The notes beneath the pieces were generated by a model, which saw only the letters and a program-made list of their open reading frames with translations, searched no databases and was not told the origin of the DNA. Positions 11,413 to 23,290 of a stretch of DNA of 64,000 nt are shown piece by piece; the stretch's first letter is position 1, and every line of letters begins with the position of its first letter. The position numbers were made by a program, and so were the translations under genes. The DNA is taken from contig JANTQA010000060.1 of assembly GCA_027625915.1 (NCBI GenBank), positions 4,216,001 to 4,280,000 of the forward strand, given 5' to 3'. This DNA is from Anaeramoeba flamelloides (lineage: Eukaryota > Metamonada > Anaeramoebidae).

Positions 11413-13032
11413 GTATAAAACCTCTTTTGAAAATTTGAAGACAAAAGATCTCTTTCTTAGGATATAGTAAAGAGGTATTTAAGAACTGTGTTTGCAATTT
11501 AAATTTGATGCCCCGTGTGATAAAAGAGGATTCTGATGTTTGAATCATCTCACAAATATCTAATAAGAGAGATCTAAGAAGTAAAAAAATAAAATTTTTT
11601 TCTCAATTTTTAAGACTTTTTTCTTTGATATCTGTGATTTCTAGTATATCAATAAATGACAAAGAAGGTTTGGAAAATCTACTTTTTTCGAAAATTTCTC
11701 TAAAAGTGAAAGTGCCAAACCTTGTGGCCTTGTTGAGAAGTTTCCTTTATTTATTTTTGAAAAGTGAGTTAGGTTGAGAAGGGTTTCAAAAATTTTCACC
11801 TACAATCTCAAAATTTTGAAAATTAACAATTTTTGATATATAATATTTTGTTATTTCAAAAAAAAGAGACTTTATAAACATTCACCACAAAAATTGGTTT
11901 GTATTTGTATTAAATCCACTTTAATTTTCATTTCCCAAAATAATTGAAAGATCATTCTTTCTCAACTGACATTCATATTTTTTTTTTTTAAATAAAAAAA
12001 TACAGAATAATTTTTGCCAAGAGTTAATTTCCAAAAGATCCTTTGATAAAAAAATCTTCAAAACATTTCATACACAACCCCTACCTAATTTATCTTGATA
12101 AATCAAATAATGTTTTGCGAGCAACGATCCAAACTAAAAAATTTTTATCAAAAAAGCATTAAAAATATTTAGTTGGTTTGGCATTTCAAGTCGTTTCAAA
12201 AACAATTCGAAGAGAAACTCTCCTCTTAGACATGGATGGGTAGATTTGGTTCAAGGAAAAACTGAAAGAACAAAAAAAAAATAAGCCAAAATCATAAATT
12301 TATTAATTAATGCAGTCTTTCCATCCATATGTCCCTACGACCCAAAAAACACTAAAAATGAAAAACTGATCAAATACTTTCCATTTAATACAATTAAAAA
12401 AACAAAATTAAAAAATAAAAATAAATAAAGTTTCAATTCAGCTTTTTCTTGAAAACATTTTTTGCCAAAAACATTGAATTCAAACTTGAAATTATGTATA
12501 TTTTTAGATACACTATCTTGTTTAAACTCATTTACAAAAACAAATTCTAAATTATGGGGATTTTTCTTTTCACAAAAGGCACTAATTTGGTCTTCAAATG
12601 TTTTTTTTTAGTTTTAAATGGTAAAATAAAAAAAAAGTTAAACTAAAAGGATAAACTCTCTAGAAAAGTATTCTAATTTAATATATTAACTTATTCTTTG
12701 ATTTCAAGCTTTTCTCAACCCCAATTTTTCAAAAAAAAATAAAAAAGTGCACAGTAATTCCAAAAAATATATCCAATATTCAAAAGTTGAGAGTGTTTTT
12801 ATTCTAAAAAAAATTATCACAGTGTTTAATTGAATTAAGTTATTTTCTTAATTTCGAAAAATATTAATCAGAAAAAAATAGTGCTTAATTTTATTAAGGA
12901 CATATCATGAAAATTTATAAGAAAACTTAAATTTTTTTTTTCAATTTGGAATATTCTTTTTGAAGAACAAACTTTAAAACAGTTTATGAAAGATCACCAT
13001 AAACTATAAAATTTATAAAAGAAGATTAAAAA
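11413..13032. other. Intergenic stretch, nothing recognised
   Basis: AT-rich with short frames and no motif I can name. It could hold old repeats lacking a second copy in this window. Confidence 0.4.
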
Positions 13033-13234
13033 GAACTTATCCATTTTTTGATTCCTTTCGTTTTCGAAATTGCCAAACAAATCCATTAAAAGAATTTCAT
13101 ATTTATAACGATCTTCGATTTCCAAAATAGTTACAATCTCAGGTTTGAACGTTTTTAAAAACAAAGATCGAAAAATACAATCAAATTTCTGTGATTTCCA
13201 GGTTTTCTGTGATTTGTATGATTTCTTTGATTTC
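13033..13234 (-). CDS. Possible coding exon, unknown family
   Basis: On the minus strand a good acceptor (aaatttcctcag) precedes about 65 codons of open frame with coding-like composition: KTFKPEIVTILEIEDRYKYE, then ILLMDLFGNFENERNQKMDK. A possible donor GTTCTT follows. The Glu, Asp and Arg content differs from the Phe/Asn/Lys/Ile noise typical here. I recognise no domain, and no flanking exons were found. Confidence 0.3.
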
Positions 13235-13784
13235 AATTCTGAGGAAATTTAATTTTTGTCTTGGTATTTACAAAAAATTAAAAAATAACTCAAATGAAGT
13301 TTGAGAAGTTGAAATTTTGATCTTATTATTGAAATTGAATTTTATATTTCATAAAACAGAATTTTATCATAGACAACCAATTTCTATGTCTGAGAAAATT
13401 TCATAGTAGGATTGGAATGGTTTAATTATTTGAGGAGAAAATGTAACAATTCAAAGTAACTCAATGGTCAAAAATCATTGGTAATGTGATCTTTTGTCAT
13501 CTTGTTATTTATTGAGAAAGTGTATTTTAAAGGTTAAAAATCGTGATTATTTTTTCAATTCCATTTTCGGGATCCTAAACAAGGTTTTTGGCTTCACGTG
13601 TCTCAAATTTTCTTAGTGAATTTTTAAAGCAAAATATGAAATATAATAATTTTTTTATCCAAATTAGAGAATATTTTAAAGATCTTAAGTTGATATTTTA
13701 AATGAAATTGGAAAAAAATGTTTTGGGACTATTTATTCAGTTGTAACGTTCGTTCTTAAAGGATTTCTTTCAATACATTTTACT

Positions 13785-14145
13785 TATTTTTTATTTTTTA
13801 TACTTTTTACCTTTTCCAAATTTCTCTTTTTAAGTTGTTTGGGTTCCTCCTCTTTTTGTTTTTTAGGTTCTTGGAGAGGTTCAAGGAATAAAAAATCATT
13901 ATCAGAATCGATGGACTTGGTCATGACTAACCTAACCAAACTTGTTAATGATCAGATCTAAAATGAATTGAGCTGGACTTATGCAACTGAAGAGAACTGA
14001 ATCCAACGAATGCGATCTGGAGCCAACCAAAGTGAACGGAATTGGACTTTCCGTACAATCTGTCGAGTCGTTACCTGGACTGGGTTTTTGCTGTCGAGTC
14101 GGTATCTTGTACTGGGATTTTGCGAAAACAAGATTTGGGAAACTT

Positions 14146-14176
<31 letters not shown>

Positions 14177-14335
14177 GCAACTCAATTCTGTAAAACCAAA
14201 TCTTATTCTTAAAATCTTAGACTTTATAGAATCAAACCATCTATAAAGTTTCTAAAAAACTTAATAAAGTAACCTATTTCATTTGATCTATAGTTGTTCA
14301 AATATTTAGATCTCTTTATTAAAACAAGAAATTAT
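13785..14335 (-). repeat. Composite element family F, copy 3 (truncated)
   Basis: Reverse-strand copy of the F body: 'ggttcctcctctttttg', 'gatcagatctaaaatgaatt', 'ggactttccgtacaatctgt', 'tgggattttgcgaaaacaag', a pure A run of about 28 bases and 'ctttataga'. It lacks the hairpin array. Open frames across it are side effects of the repeat. Confidence 0.8.
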
Positions 14336-14570
14336 TGAAATTATTGAAAATATTGATCATTTTTTATGGGTCTATCCTTCCTATGAAAAAGATAGATTAA
14401 TATTTCATAACAAATTAAAAAAAAAAAAATCTTAATGAATTAATTTTAAAACAAACAGTTTGAAACTATTTTCATTAAATAATAATCGTGAAATCTATGA
14501 TTTTACGCTTAAATTTCTTTTTGGGAATTTAAGTAAAAGGGTACCCAGAGTGTAATTTACACTTCTTCAA
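14325..14570 (+). mobile_element. LINE 3' end remnant
   Basis: It reads IENIDHFLWVYPSYEKDRLI, matching the C-terminal H..x.CP.Y...R element of LINE ORF2. After a break comes SLKLFSLNNNREIYDFTLKF and a tail GNLSKRVPRV before TAA. The tail, diverged but alignable and with the stop in the same place in two of them, recurs at 28188, 42035 and 57840, so this is the true end of the LINE reading frame. It abuts a truncated F element. Confidence 0.75.
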
Positions 14571-14739
14571 CAATAAAAAAAAAAAAAAATTTACTTATTT
14601 TTTTGATCAAAAATAAAATGTCACAATAGAGTTTTGAGATGAGAATATAAGATTAAGCTATTTAACATTGACTAAAAGTATAGTAAAAAAATCAACTTTT
14701 CATTCTTTTGTACAGTGATCAAAATAATGCGTGCACAAA

Positions 14740-15060
14740 GACTATAATCCGTCTTTCAAAATATTATCCGTGCTTTTTTTTTTCTTGTACCAAAGCAACA
14801 TCCAATCGACTACCAAATAGTATACCTAAGTTCACATCAATTTTGAAAGTAAAGGTCTGATTATTTTTAGCAAAATTTAAATTATTCATGCAATAGTTGA
14901 AAATTTTCCATAATATTCTCATTTTTTTTGAATTTTTTTGTTTATTCAATTTTCTTAAAAATTTACTCTATTTTTTGAGATAAATTTGCAATTTGATCCT
15001 TCATTTTTAGAATTTCTTTTTAAATAATAGAACTTTAAGAAACCAATACCATAGTTATTT
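14740..15060 (-). repeat. Protein-like fragment shared with the 49 kb long-TIR element
   Basis: The minus strand reads LNFAKNNQTFTFKIDVNLGI then LFGSRLDVALVQE. The interior of the element at 48752-49689 reads LNFTKN..FTFKIDLDCGIL then LGSGLDEVLEQE. Conservation at protein level suggests a common coding ancestor. The family is not recognised. No long inverted arms are evident here. Confidence 0.55.
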
Positions 15061-16334
15061 CGGCTTTATTATTAGTTTTCTTAGATTGGTTAATGTATAG
15101 GTCTTCTATAACAAAAAAACACTCTTGTTATATTGAAACACACATTATATTTTTTTGCACACTTTATTTTGACTACAGTAGCATTTATTTTTAGTTGTGA
15201 AATTAAAATTAACAAATTGTTATTCAACAGGTACTTTGAATCCTAAAAAGTTACATGATACAGAACAAAACAAAAAGTGTTGGTTTAGGAATCACTTGGA
15301 AAATATTAAAAAGTGAAAATTTTCGACTTTATGAAGTTGGCTCCCTTATGTTGAAAATATTCAAAGTTCCATCCTTTTTGGTAAAGTGTTATTCAAACAA
15401 CTACAAAGTCTTAGTCAAACAATTTTTATATTATTTTCTCAATCTTTTCTTCTTTGCTTTCTCAAAATTCAGCAAGAAAAACGCTTTTTGATAAAATTAT
15501 TGTTTTGTACTTTTTATTCCTTATTTCAAAAGATATTAATTTGAATAATCAACTCAAAATTGTCAACATCGAATTCTTGAAAAGGAGAAACTGTTTTCCA
15601 AGACTTTCAGAAAAAATATCCTCTTAGTTGATTAAAAAAGAGAAACAAAATAATAATTGATCTTTCTGAAAAATAAATCACATTATCGTCATTAAAATTC
15701 AAACAATTTTAGAAATTAAATTTTGTTTTTTATTTTGGTTCTCCCTTTGGGAATAGGAACTTTGGGTATTTATTTTATTAATTGACATTTTATTAAAGAT
15801 TTTTTTTCAAACTTCAAAATTCTAATTTTGTTCAATTTATTTTAAAGGTTGACTTTAAAAACCCATAAAACTTTTCTCTTTAAATTCTACAAATGGGTTA
15901 AAACAATTCGATATTCTTTATCATTAAATTGACTTTCTTTGAGTCAAAAACAATAACACAGAAGAAAACTTCAACAAAATGGTATTTTTCTTCTGTTTTT
16001 AGTTTTTCAACAACTTTAGGTTCAAAAGAATCTTAAATAATTATAGTTTTTTGTAATTTTATTTGAGAAACAAAATCGATCTAGGTACGAAGAATATTTC
16101 AATTAAATTCAAAACTTCATTCTAAACCTATTGAAATATATATTGTTTAATTTAACAACAATTTAAAAAAGCAAAAGGGATGGTAAATTCTTCCTTGTTT
16201 AGTTTTTTATCAACCAATATTAAAAAATTATTAAAAAATCATTTCATTTTTTTTTAGTTTCTAAATTTATAGTTCTTTTTCTTTTTGAGCTTTAATTGTT
16301 AATTTCCAAAAAATCCCAAATCGTCCTTTTTAAA
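15061..16334. other. Intergenic stretch upstream of the B-box/SPRY gene
   Basis: No recognisable protein. An open frame at 15255-15491 ends in Phe/Lys-rich low-complexity text and has no family likeness. The promoter of the downstream gene presumably lies in the last few hundred bases, but no motif can be named. Confidence 0.4.
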
Positions 16335-16699
16335 ATGAACAAACCAAAATCCTCTCAAAAGAAAAAAAAAACACCGAAAGAAAAGATTGAAATCCAAGTC
16401 TGAAAAACCCAAAAAAAGAAAAACAAAGAATAGATTGAAAGCCAAGCATGAAAAACCCAAAAAAAGAAAAAAAAAGAAAAAACAAAAAAGTCAAGATCCT
16501 AAAAGATTAAGAGACATACAAATTCCTTTTGAACATAAGATCCCTCAATGCCAAGTTTGTGAAGAAAAAAAAGCAGACTGTTATTGCACCGAATGCAAAG
16601 TTCATTATTGTCAAAATTGTGAACCAAAAGTACACACTCCATTCTCCTTGAAAAAGCATATAAATTTCATTTACCAAGAACCTTATGTTTCAAGAAAAA
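16335..16699 (+). CDS. TRIM-like B-box/SPRY gene, first exon (B-box 1)
   Basis: It begins at ATG 16335 (MNKPKSSQKKKKTPKEK) with a strongly basic Lys/Arg/Pro tail. A zinc-binding B-box follows: PQCQVCEEKKADCYCTECKV, HYCQNCEPKVHTPFSLKKHI. The Cys/His pairs C-x2-C, C-x-C-x2-C, C-x2-C and two His are visible. The ATG frame and the B-box frame differ by one base across the A run at about 16361-16370. One base more or less there would join them, so this is either a genomic frameshift or a homopolymer error. There is no RING domain. The exon ends SRK plus one base (A) at a GTAATT donor, phase 1. The frame resumes at 23775 with AA, giving Lys and the second B-box. Confidence 0.78.
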
Positions 16700-16930
16700 G
16701 TAATTTATTTTTTTTTTTCTTTTTATTCTAATTTTTTATTTTTTTTTCAATTTTTCGACAAACAAATTTTTTTTTTTTAAATTCTTTACCTTGAAAAATG
16801 AACCAAAATAAATCAAAAAAAAATTTACAAAAACAAGGACTAAAATTCAGTGAACCAAACCTAACCAACCAAGAAAAGCACTTTAAGTTCAATTCCAACA
16901 CCCACTTTTTCTTTTTATTGATCTTGATCT

Positions 16931-17097
16931 GATACTGGTATTTGAAGTCTAAATGGGAAAATATTTTCAATTCATTTTCCTTATTTATGACAAACAGAGT
17001 TTCCCTACAGGGTCAGGTTGTAAATTGGAGTTTTGTTTGAAAAAGGAAATTGTAAACCAAGTGAAAAAATTTCCCATTTGTAATTCAAATACCAGTA
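16931..17097. repeat. Imperfect inverted repeat around TACTGGTATTTGAA
   Basis: Arms 'actggtatttgaag' + 'taaatgggaaa' (16932-16963) and 'tttcccattt' + 'attcaaataccagt' (17068-17095) are inverted copies about 100 bases apart, near the donor of the intron. This may be the core of a small element. Confidence 0.45.
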
Positions 17098-18261
17098 GAA
17101 TATTCCTTTTACAAAATTTTTTCAACACCCAACTTTTTACTCCTTTTCAAAAAACTCTAAACCCAAAAAGTTTTGTAAAAGTGTTCTAAAAAAGTTTTCA
17201 AACAACTTTAAAAGAATTAATTTTGAGAAATTTAATACAAGTCTTCCTTTTTAATTTCATCACTTTTTGAAAATGACTTTTATTTTGATTTTTTTTAATG
17301 TTTTGGGATATATTTTTAATTGTTATTTTAGATCTAACACTCATAAACCTTTCCCCAGAAACCTTTCTTTTCAATCTTCAGTTCGATCAATTCTCAAAAC
17401 TTAAATTATTACAATTCCAATTTTTCAAAAACTTTAATCCTGAAAAATAAAGACAAAAATTGAGAAAAAAACACTTATTGTTTGTTTTGTTGTGGTTAAC
17501 TCTGAAAATAATCTTTGTTTTCCAATTTTTCGTTTTTAATCTCTCGTTTTTCTGAATCAAATATTCTCAACAATAGATTTCAATAAGGATTAAATATGCT
17601 ATTGTATATAAACAGTGATTCCTTTTTAATTTTTATTTCTCAATCTTTTTTTTTTTTTCTTAATCTCAATCTTTTTCAATTTCTCAATCTCTCCAAAAAA
17701 TATTTCCCTAAAAAATTAGCTGTTTATTGTTGAAATATCAAAATATCCGAAAAAACAATTAAAAATAATCTAATTGTCAAATTATTTCTCAAAAGTAGAT
17801 TATGGTCTAACAAGGAGTTGTCTAAAATAAAAGTTTATCATGAATTGAATTCAAATCATTTTAGTGCAGGATAATTCAAAAGTGTATAAATTTAATTTAT
17901 GTGTTTAATAGAACTAAAAATTGATCTTATCAATTAAAAACGATCCCCTTGTATTAGTAAAAAAATCAAAGAATTTTTGTAACAAATTTATAAGTTGAGT
18001 TCGAAAACTTCAGGCTTCAAATTTGAAAAATATCTTTATTTTTTTGTCTCGAAAATATAGATGAGTTGCTAAAAAATTCTATTTTATAAAAAAATAAATA
18101 ATGAATTCTGGGATTATCTTTACAAATTATTTTCACATGTCGTAAAATAAATTGAAAATACAACTATCCTCGTAGATTGAAACTAAAGAAATATATAATT
18201 CCGTTTTTATGTTGATAATTCTTGAGTAAAACAAAAAAATTTCAAAAAATGTTATTTAATT

Positions 18262-18324
18262 TCAGATTTTTTTGTGCCTTAAATTTCCTTGAAAGTTTAT
18301 ATATTAAAAATGGAACTGACTGTA
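18262..18324 (+). repeat. TIR element family C, half copy
   Basis: Only the right arm is present: TTTTTTTGTGCCTTAAATTT up to GGAACTGACTGTA. It is a truncated relic of the family seen complete at 30418 and 40323. Confidence 0.65.
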
Positions 18325-18840
18325 TTTATAAATTTTTAAATTAGAATTTTTGAAATTAAATTGTAAAAATTTGAATATTAAAATTGCAGTGATAATGCGT
18401 AAACCGTAATTATTTATTGTTTAGTAATGTTTATAATAGATTTTTAGAGCCATGTGAACCTTATAGCGTACTGATATCATAAAAACCTAATTACATCACA
18501 CTTTAATTATAGCTGAATCTGTGTTAAGGATAATCCCAAAAATTGAAATTTTGAACTATTTAAAAATTTTTTATTGTGAAAAATTTGAAAATGAACTTTT
18601 CGTTTTAATCCAAAATTAACATGTTGAAATCCTTGAAAAAAGCATAAAAACGAATTTTGAATTGACTCAACTCGTGGCTTCCAATTCAAAGAGCCTTTAA
18701 AATAGACACATTCATTGGGAGTATTTGAAACTTTATAAAAATTAAAAATTAAGAAGATTGAGATTAAAATAAAGGGGTTTTTTAATAATTGAAGAAATTT
18801 AAAAACAAAAGAGAGAATTGAAATGAATAAATTTTATAAT

Positions 18841-19260
18841 TTATTATTATTGAAGAAAGGTGACTCAGACAAATTAGCTCCTGTTTGTCGTTAGGTTTTT
18901 TAAAATTTGAGAAATAAACAGAAAATTTATAAAATTTTCGGTTTATTTCAAAAATTTTAAAAAACCGCCGTTAGCTTTTCCAGAATTTTTAAGAATTGAG
19001 TAAAATTTTAGATTTTTCTCTATTCTTTAGAATTAAAAAAAAACCTATGCCACTCTACGGAACTTGACGGCACTTTTCGTTAGGTTTTTTGAAATTTGAG
19101 AAATAAAACGAAAATTTATAAAATTTTCAATTTATTTCTAAAAATTTTAAAAAGCCTAGGCACTCTACGGCACTTGAAGGCATACTACAGCACTTCATGA
19201 AACTATCAAATTGATTTAGTGTTTAAAATCCTAGTTATAATGTGGGCAAGATTATAACTC
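18841..19260 (-). repeat. Modular hairpin array family H, copy 2
   Basis: Reverse orientation relative to copy 5. It has inverted modules 'aaatttgagaaataaaca'/'gtttatttcaaaaatttt' and 'tttccagaatttttaagaat', spaced by 'ggcactctacggcacttg' units. It abuts F copy 2 through a 'ttataat..attataactc' palindrome, the same junction as at 47652-47680. The H array and F body thus form one composite element. Confidence 0.8.
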
Positions 19261-20050
19261 ATAGGATATCTTTTCTAAAAAAAATGAAAGATTAAATTTT
19301 ATTTCTAAACAAAGACCCAGAAAAAGAGATTGAAAAGATTAAAATGAAAGAGAGTCAAAAAAATAATAAAAAAAAGTAAAAACTCCATTTAAAAGTTTAA
19401 TTTTGAAACTCAAGTGTTGAATTGGTTGGTGGCTGTTTTTTTTTTTTGTCGGTAGAAAGATTCTGGGTTGTGTCTTGTTTTTAAAAAAGAGGTCTAAATA
19501 TTTAAAAAACTATATGATCAAATGAAATAGGCTAATTTATTGAGTTATAATTTAGAACTTTATTGATGGTTTTATATATAAAGTGCCGAGAGTTTTTAAG
19601 AATAAGAATTGGTTTTCCAAATTTTCTTTTGAGTTTCTTTAATTTGCATCTTTTATGTTTTTTTTTTTTTTATTCATTTGCAAATTTCCCAAATCTTGTT
19701 TTCGCAAAATATCAGTACAAGGCACCAACTTAACATCAAAAACTCGGCCCAAGGAACTCATTGGAATATTGTACGGAAAGTTCGATTCGATTCACTTCAG
19801 TTCGGTTTCAAATTGTATTAGTTGGATTTATTTCTCTTCAGTTCCCAAAGACCAGTTCAATTTGTTCAAGATCTGATCAGATCTAGTTAGTTTAAGATCT
19901 AATCATGAACAAGTTTATCCATTCTTATAATGATTTTTTCAACATAATACACTTCCCCCATCAAACCCCTAAAAAAACAAAAGAGGAACCGAAAAGACGG
20001 AAAAAGGAAAATTTGGAAAATGTTTTAAAGTATAAAAAATAAAAAAATGT
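19261..20050 (+). repeat. Composite element family F, copy 2 (body)
   Basis: Collinear with F copy 1: 'tatatgatcaaatgaaatag', 'aagaataagaattggttttc', 'ttcgcaaaatatcagtacaa', 'gtacggaaagttcgattcg', 'gttcaagatctgatcagatc', and the 'ggaaaatttggaaaat' end. Together with the adjacent array it makes a composite of about 1.2 kb inside the B-box gene intron. Confidence 0.8.
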
Positions 20051-20279
20051 TGAAATTTTGAATAATTAATATGAAAAGCCTCAAGTCTTTCGATTCAAAT
20101 AACTTTTTTTATGTTGGCGATTTTGGGTTATTTAGTTTTGTGCTTCATTTTTCTGAATAGAATGTTGATTTTTATTGGTTTAAAAGTATTCAATGTTAAC
20201 AGCATAAATTTTTTTTGTGTTCATTTTCCACAATAATTCATCTGTATCCTCTTTGAATATGAGAGGATTTGATCATATA

Positions 20280-20465
20280 TATTTAATTCACGATAAAGTT
20301 CCAAAAATTGCGATTATTTTAATCAAATCGTGATATTTTTTGAAAATCACAATATTCAATATTATCGCGATAATCTATAAAATCGCGAAAATTATTTTAA
20401 AAATCGTGATAAATGCCGAAATATCGCGATATAACAGTTGTCGCGATAAAATAGTTGATGGGTTT
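20280..20465. repeat. CGCGAT-rich degenerate array 1
   Basis: Within about 185 bases the motif TCGCGATA or its one-base variants (TCGTGATA, TCGCGAAA) occurs about eight times on the two strands, mixed with 'atattat' text. CpG is otherwise rare in the window. It resembles a decayed tandem repeat or a cluster of binding sites. Confidence 0.6.
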
Positions 20466-22599
20466 TTGGGCTTATTTAGCAATATTTTTACAAAGAAATT
20501 TTTTTTGATCAAAAAACAGATTTGTGATTAAAAGTTATTCTTTGAAAAAAAAACAAAAAAGATACTTGATTCAATCAAGGATCAGATTTTAGAGTTTTAT
20601 TGTATTTTCTTTTGATTTGGTTGACAAACCAATCATATCTTTGAGATCAAAAACAATAACTGAAGGAAAATAAATATTTTCTCAGTCAATCGTGGTGTTT
20701 GAAATTATTAAAAAAAGTCCTCTAAAACAACCAACCTTTCACTCGTTCTTTAAAGAATGTGTTTTTGGGTTTAAACATTTTGTTTATTCTATTAAAGCTG
20801 AAAGTAAACTCTTTTTCAAACAAAAGGGAACACCTATCAAATCATCGATACTATTGAATTTGATTGTTAATAAGAGAATTACTTATTAGTGATTTTCATT
20901 TTAATTATTCATTTTTTCATTTTTTGTTTTAAATATTTTTGGATATTGAACATTTGGAAAATGAAAAAACAAGATAAGAAGAAACCAATTTGGAAATAAT
21001 CTTCCTGAGTATAAAAATGGAAACAGTTTAAGTTTGATTTCGAATGAGCTAGATATAGGAATTTTAAAATACCATTATTGGATTTATGTATGTAACAAAG
21101 AAAATTGAAAATAAGGAAAAAAACATAATTCCAACAAAATACCCAGACGAATTGCGTGTTTATCTTTAAAATGAGACTTTAAAGAACAAAAGTATTACAT
21201 GTAAAGAATTATCAATAAAATGTAAAGAACAGTTTCCACAATTTATCCTGTTCAAAGGTTTTTATTGATTTTATAATTTTTAATCCTTTACAATTTACAA
21301 AACGAGATTACTCATTTCAAATAACAGGGCAGATCAATTTTCAAAATATTTAATTTTATTTTTTTGTTTTAATGAGTTTTTTAAAGGTTCAGTTGAGTGT
21401 TTTTTTTATGCTTTTTAGAGTTTCTTAGATTTTAGAATGATACTACAATTAATTTGATTCAATTATGAATAATTCTTGAAAATTTCTGTGCCAATTTATT
21501 TGAAATTGAATTTAGTTAGACAACTTTTCAAAAGCTTTCACAACAACCTAACCACATTATAATCAATTATTAAGATTTTTTGTAGAATTGTTTTCTTCTT
21601 CTTCTTCTTCTACTCATATCTTTGTATTGGACAGAAAACACAACAAGAGCTTAGAGGTTTTTTTTAAATAGATTTATTACCTTCACAAGTTAAATAACCA
21701 AAAAGAATAAAGAGTAAATTTTCCTTCTTATTGGTGATCGATCAAACAAAAACCTCTAAACCATTTTCCAGTCAAAGTGGCCCAGTTGTAATGTGGGTGA
21801 ATTACATGTGTTTAAAGGATTTGAATGGATATTAGAAGAAAAAATTTATTTTGTAAATTCCAAAATTGAAATTATTTATTCACATTTTTTACATATATAT
21901 TCACATTTTTACAATTTTGCAAACACCTAATTCATTTGCAATTTTAGAATTTATTGCAAGATCGATAGTCACTTGGTAAAAATGTGTTATTCTAAGGTTA
22001 TTGATATTATAAAAATGATTGTAGAGAAATAAATTTTGATTTCTATTGAAATTTTGTTTGATCTTTGATAGGAAGATCAAAACGAACATTGCTGTTTTTC
22101 TCAATATGGCACCCTAAGAATTTGGGTTTTTCAATTTTTTTAGAAAATCTATTGATTTATTCGTTTTATTTCAGGCTGATATCAACTATTCTTTGATTGT
22201 TTATTATACTACTTATTCCTTATTTAATCTTCAAAGGTCATTTAAATTAAATATTTGATATTTTAAAAAAATGTTGGGCCGCTTTGACTGAAACAAAGTT
22301 TATTTTATAGTCAAATAAATTGTAGAAATGGGTATTTATTAGTATGATCATAAAATTCGATTGAGATTTTATATTATGTAATTATTTTAAAAAATGAATT
22401 GAAAAAATTTAATTTTCCACTACAAACAGTCTTTTTCTCTTTTTGTCACCAAAATTTTTCTGTATTTTAAAACTTTCAAACACTTGAAGACTATTCAGAA
22501 CTCTTGCAAACACTTTCGAACATTTTTAAAGGTGAAAAGCTTTGTAAAGGTGAAAAGCGTTGTAAAATTCAAGAGATTTTGATTAATGTGATTTCAAAA

Positions 22600-22745
22600 A
22601 TTGAATTTATCATTTTATTGCGATAATTATAATATTGCAATAATGTAGAAATTACGATTATGATTTTTCGTGATAAAGTAGGACTAATCGCGATTCTTTT
22701 AATATTATCGCAACTTAATTGTTAATATCGTGATAATATATGTTA
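22600..22745. repeat. CGCGAT-rich degenerate array 2
   Basis: Further variants such as TTGCGATAAT, TCGTGATAAA, ATCGCGATTC, TTATCGCAA and ATCGTGATAA are packed into about 145 bases. It lies in the same intron as array 1 and probably has the same origin. Confidence 0.5.
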
Positions 22746-22990
22746 ACATCAAAATCTCTATTATATTAAAGTCAAAGTTTTTGATTTTTATGATTATGTT
22801 TCAATCCTTGTTTTTTTATGAGTTTTCTCATATCTTAAACACTCCCATATGAAGTGGTATATATCACCAACTTTCTTTTAACAGAATGGGCAATTTTTTG
22901 ATTTTACTCGTTTTCTCCGTATGTATGTATATCTATTCAACCCATTACATAACGATTTCAATTTGGATACAGTGGATGATGATTTTTAGT

Positions 22991-23290
22991 TTAAATAAGG
23001 CTGTTTTCTGTTGAAATTGTCTGTGAAATTGTCTGGTTGATTTTGAGATATTTTTTCAGCATCCAGTTTTCATTACCTTGGGATGAGTCCACTTTGTCTT
23101 GTATTGTTTTGATATGAACTTTCTGGAGACACTTCTTGATCTCGTCTTTCCTCATGTTTTCCCAATCAATTTTCTCTATTTCACCCATTTTAGGTTCTTC
23201 AGTTAGATGGTCAAATTTTAGGTATCGCGATTTCAATATGAAATTGGCCTTCCTCTTGAAGATCTTATGTTATTTGTGGTCGAATTTTGT
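22991..23290 (-). CDS. Coding-like fragment of unknown family, antisense in the B-box gene intron
   Basis: About 90 codons of open minus-strand frame with markedly higher GC than its surroundings and a charged, soluble composition: KFDHLTEEPKMGEIEKIDWE, NMRKDEIKKCLQKVHIKTIQ, DKVDSSQGNENWMLKKYL. A candidate donor GTAATG follows DSSQ, so the true exon could end there. I recognise no domain. It may be an exon of a nested gene or a fragment of a mobile-element protein. Confidence 0.35.

Noticed and set aside
15255-15491. Open frame of 78 codons
   Set aside because: Phe/Lys/Asn-rich, no motif, compatible with chance in AT-rich DNA.
19655-19876. Open frame in F copy 2, with counterparts in the other F copies
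   Set aside because: The frames in F copies 1, 3 and 4 read different residues and strands, so openness follows from the repeat, not from selection on a protein.
20692-20889. Open frame IIKKSPLKQPTFHSFFKECV...
   Set aside because: Slightly coding-like but isolated, without splice context or homology that I can recognise.
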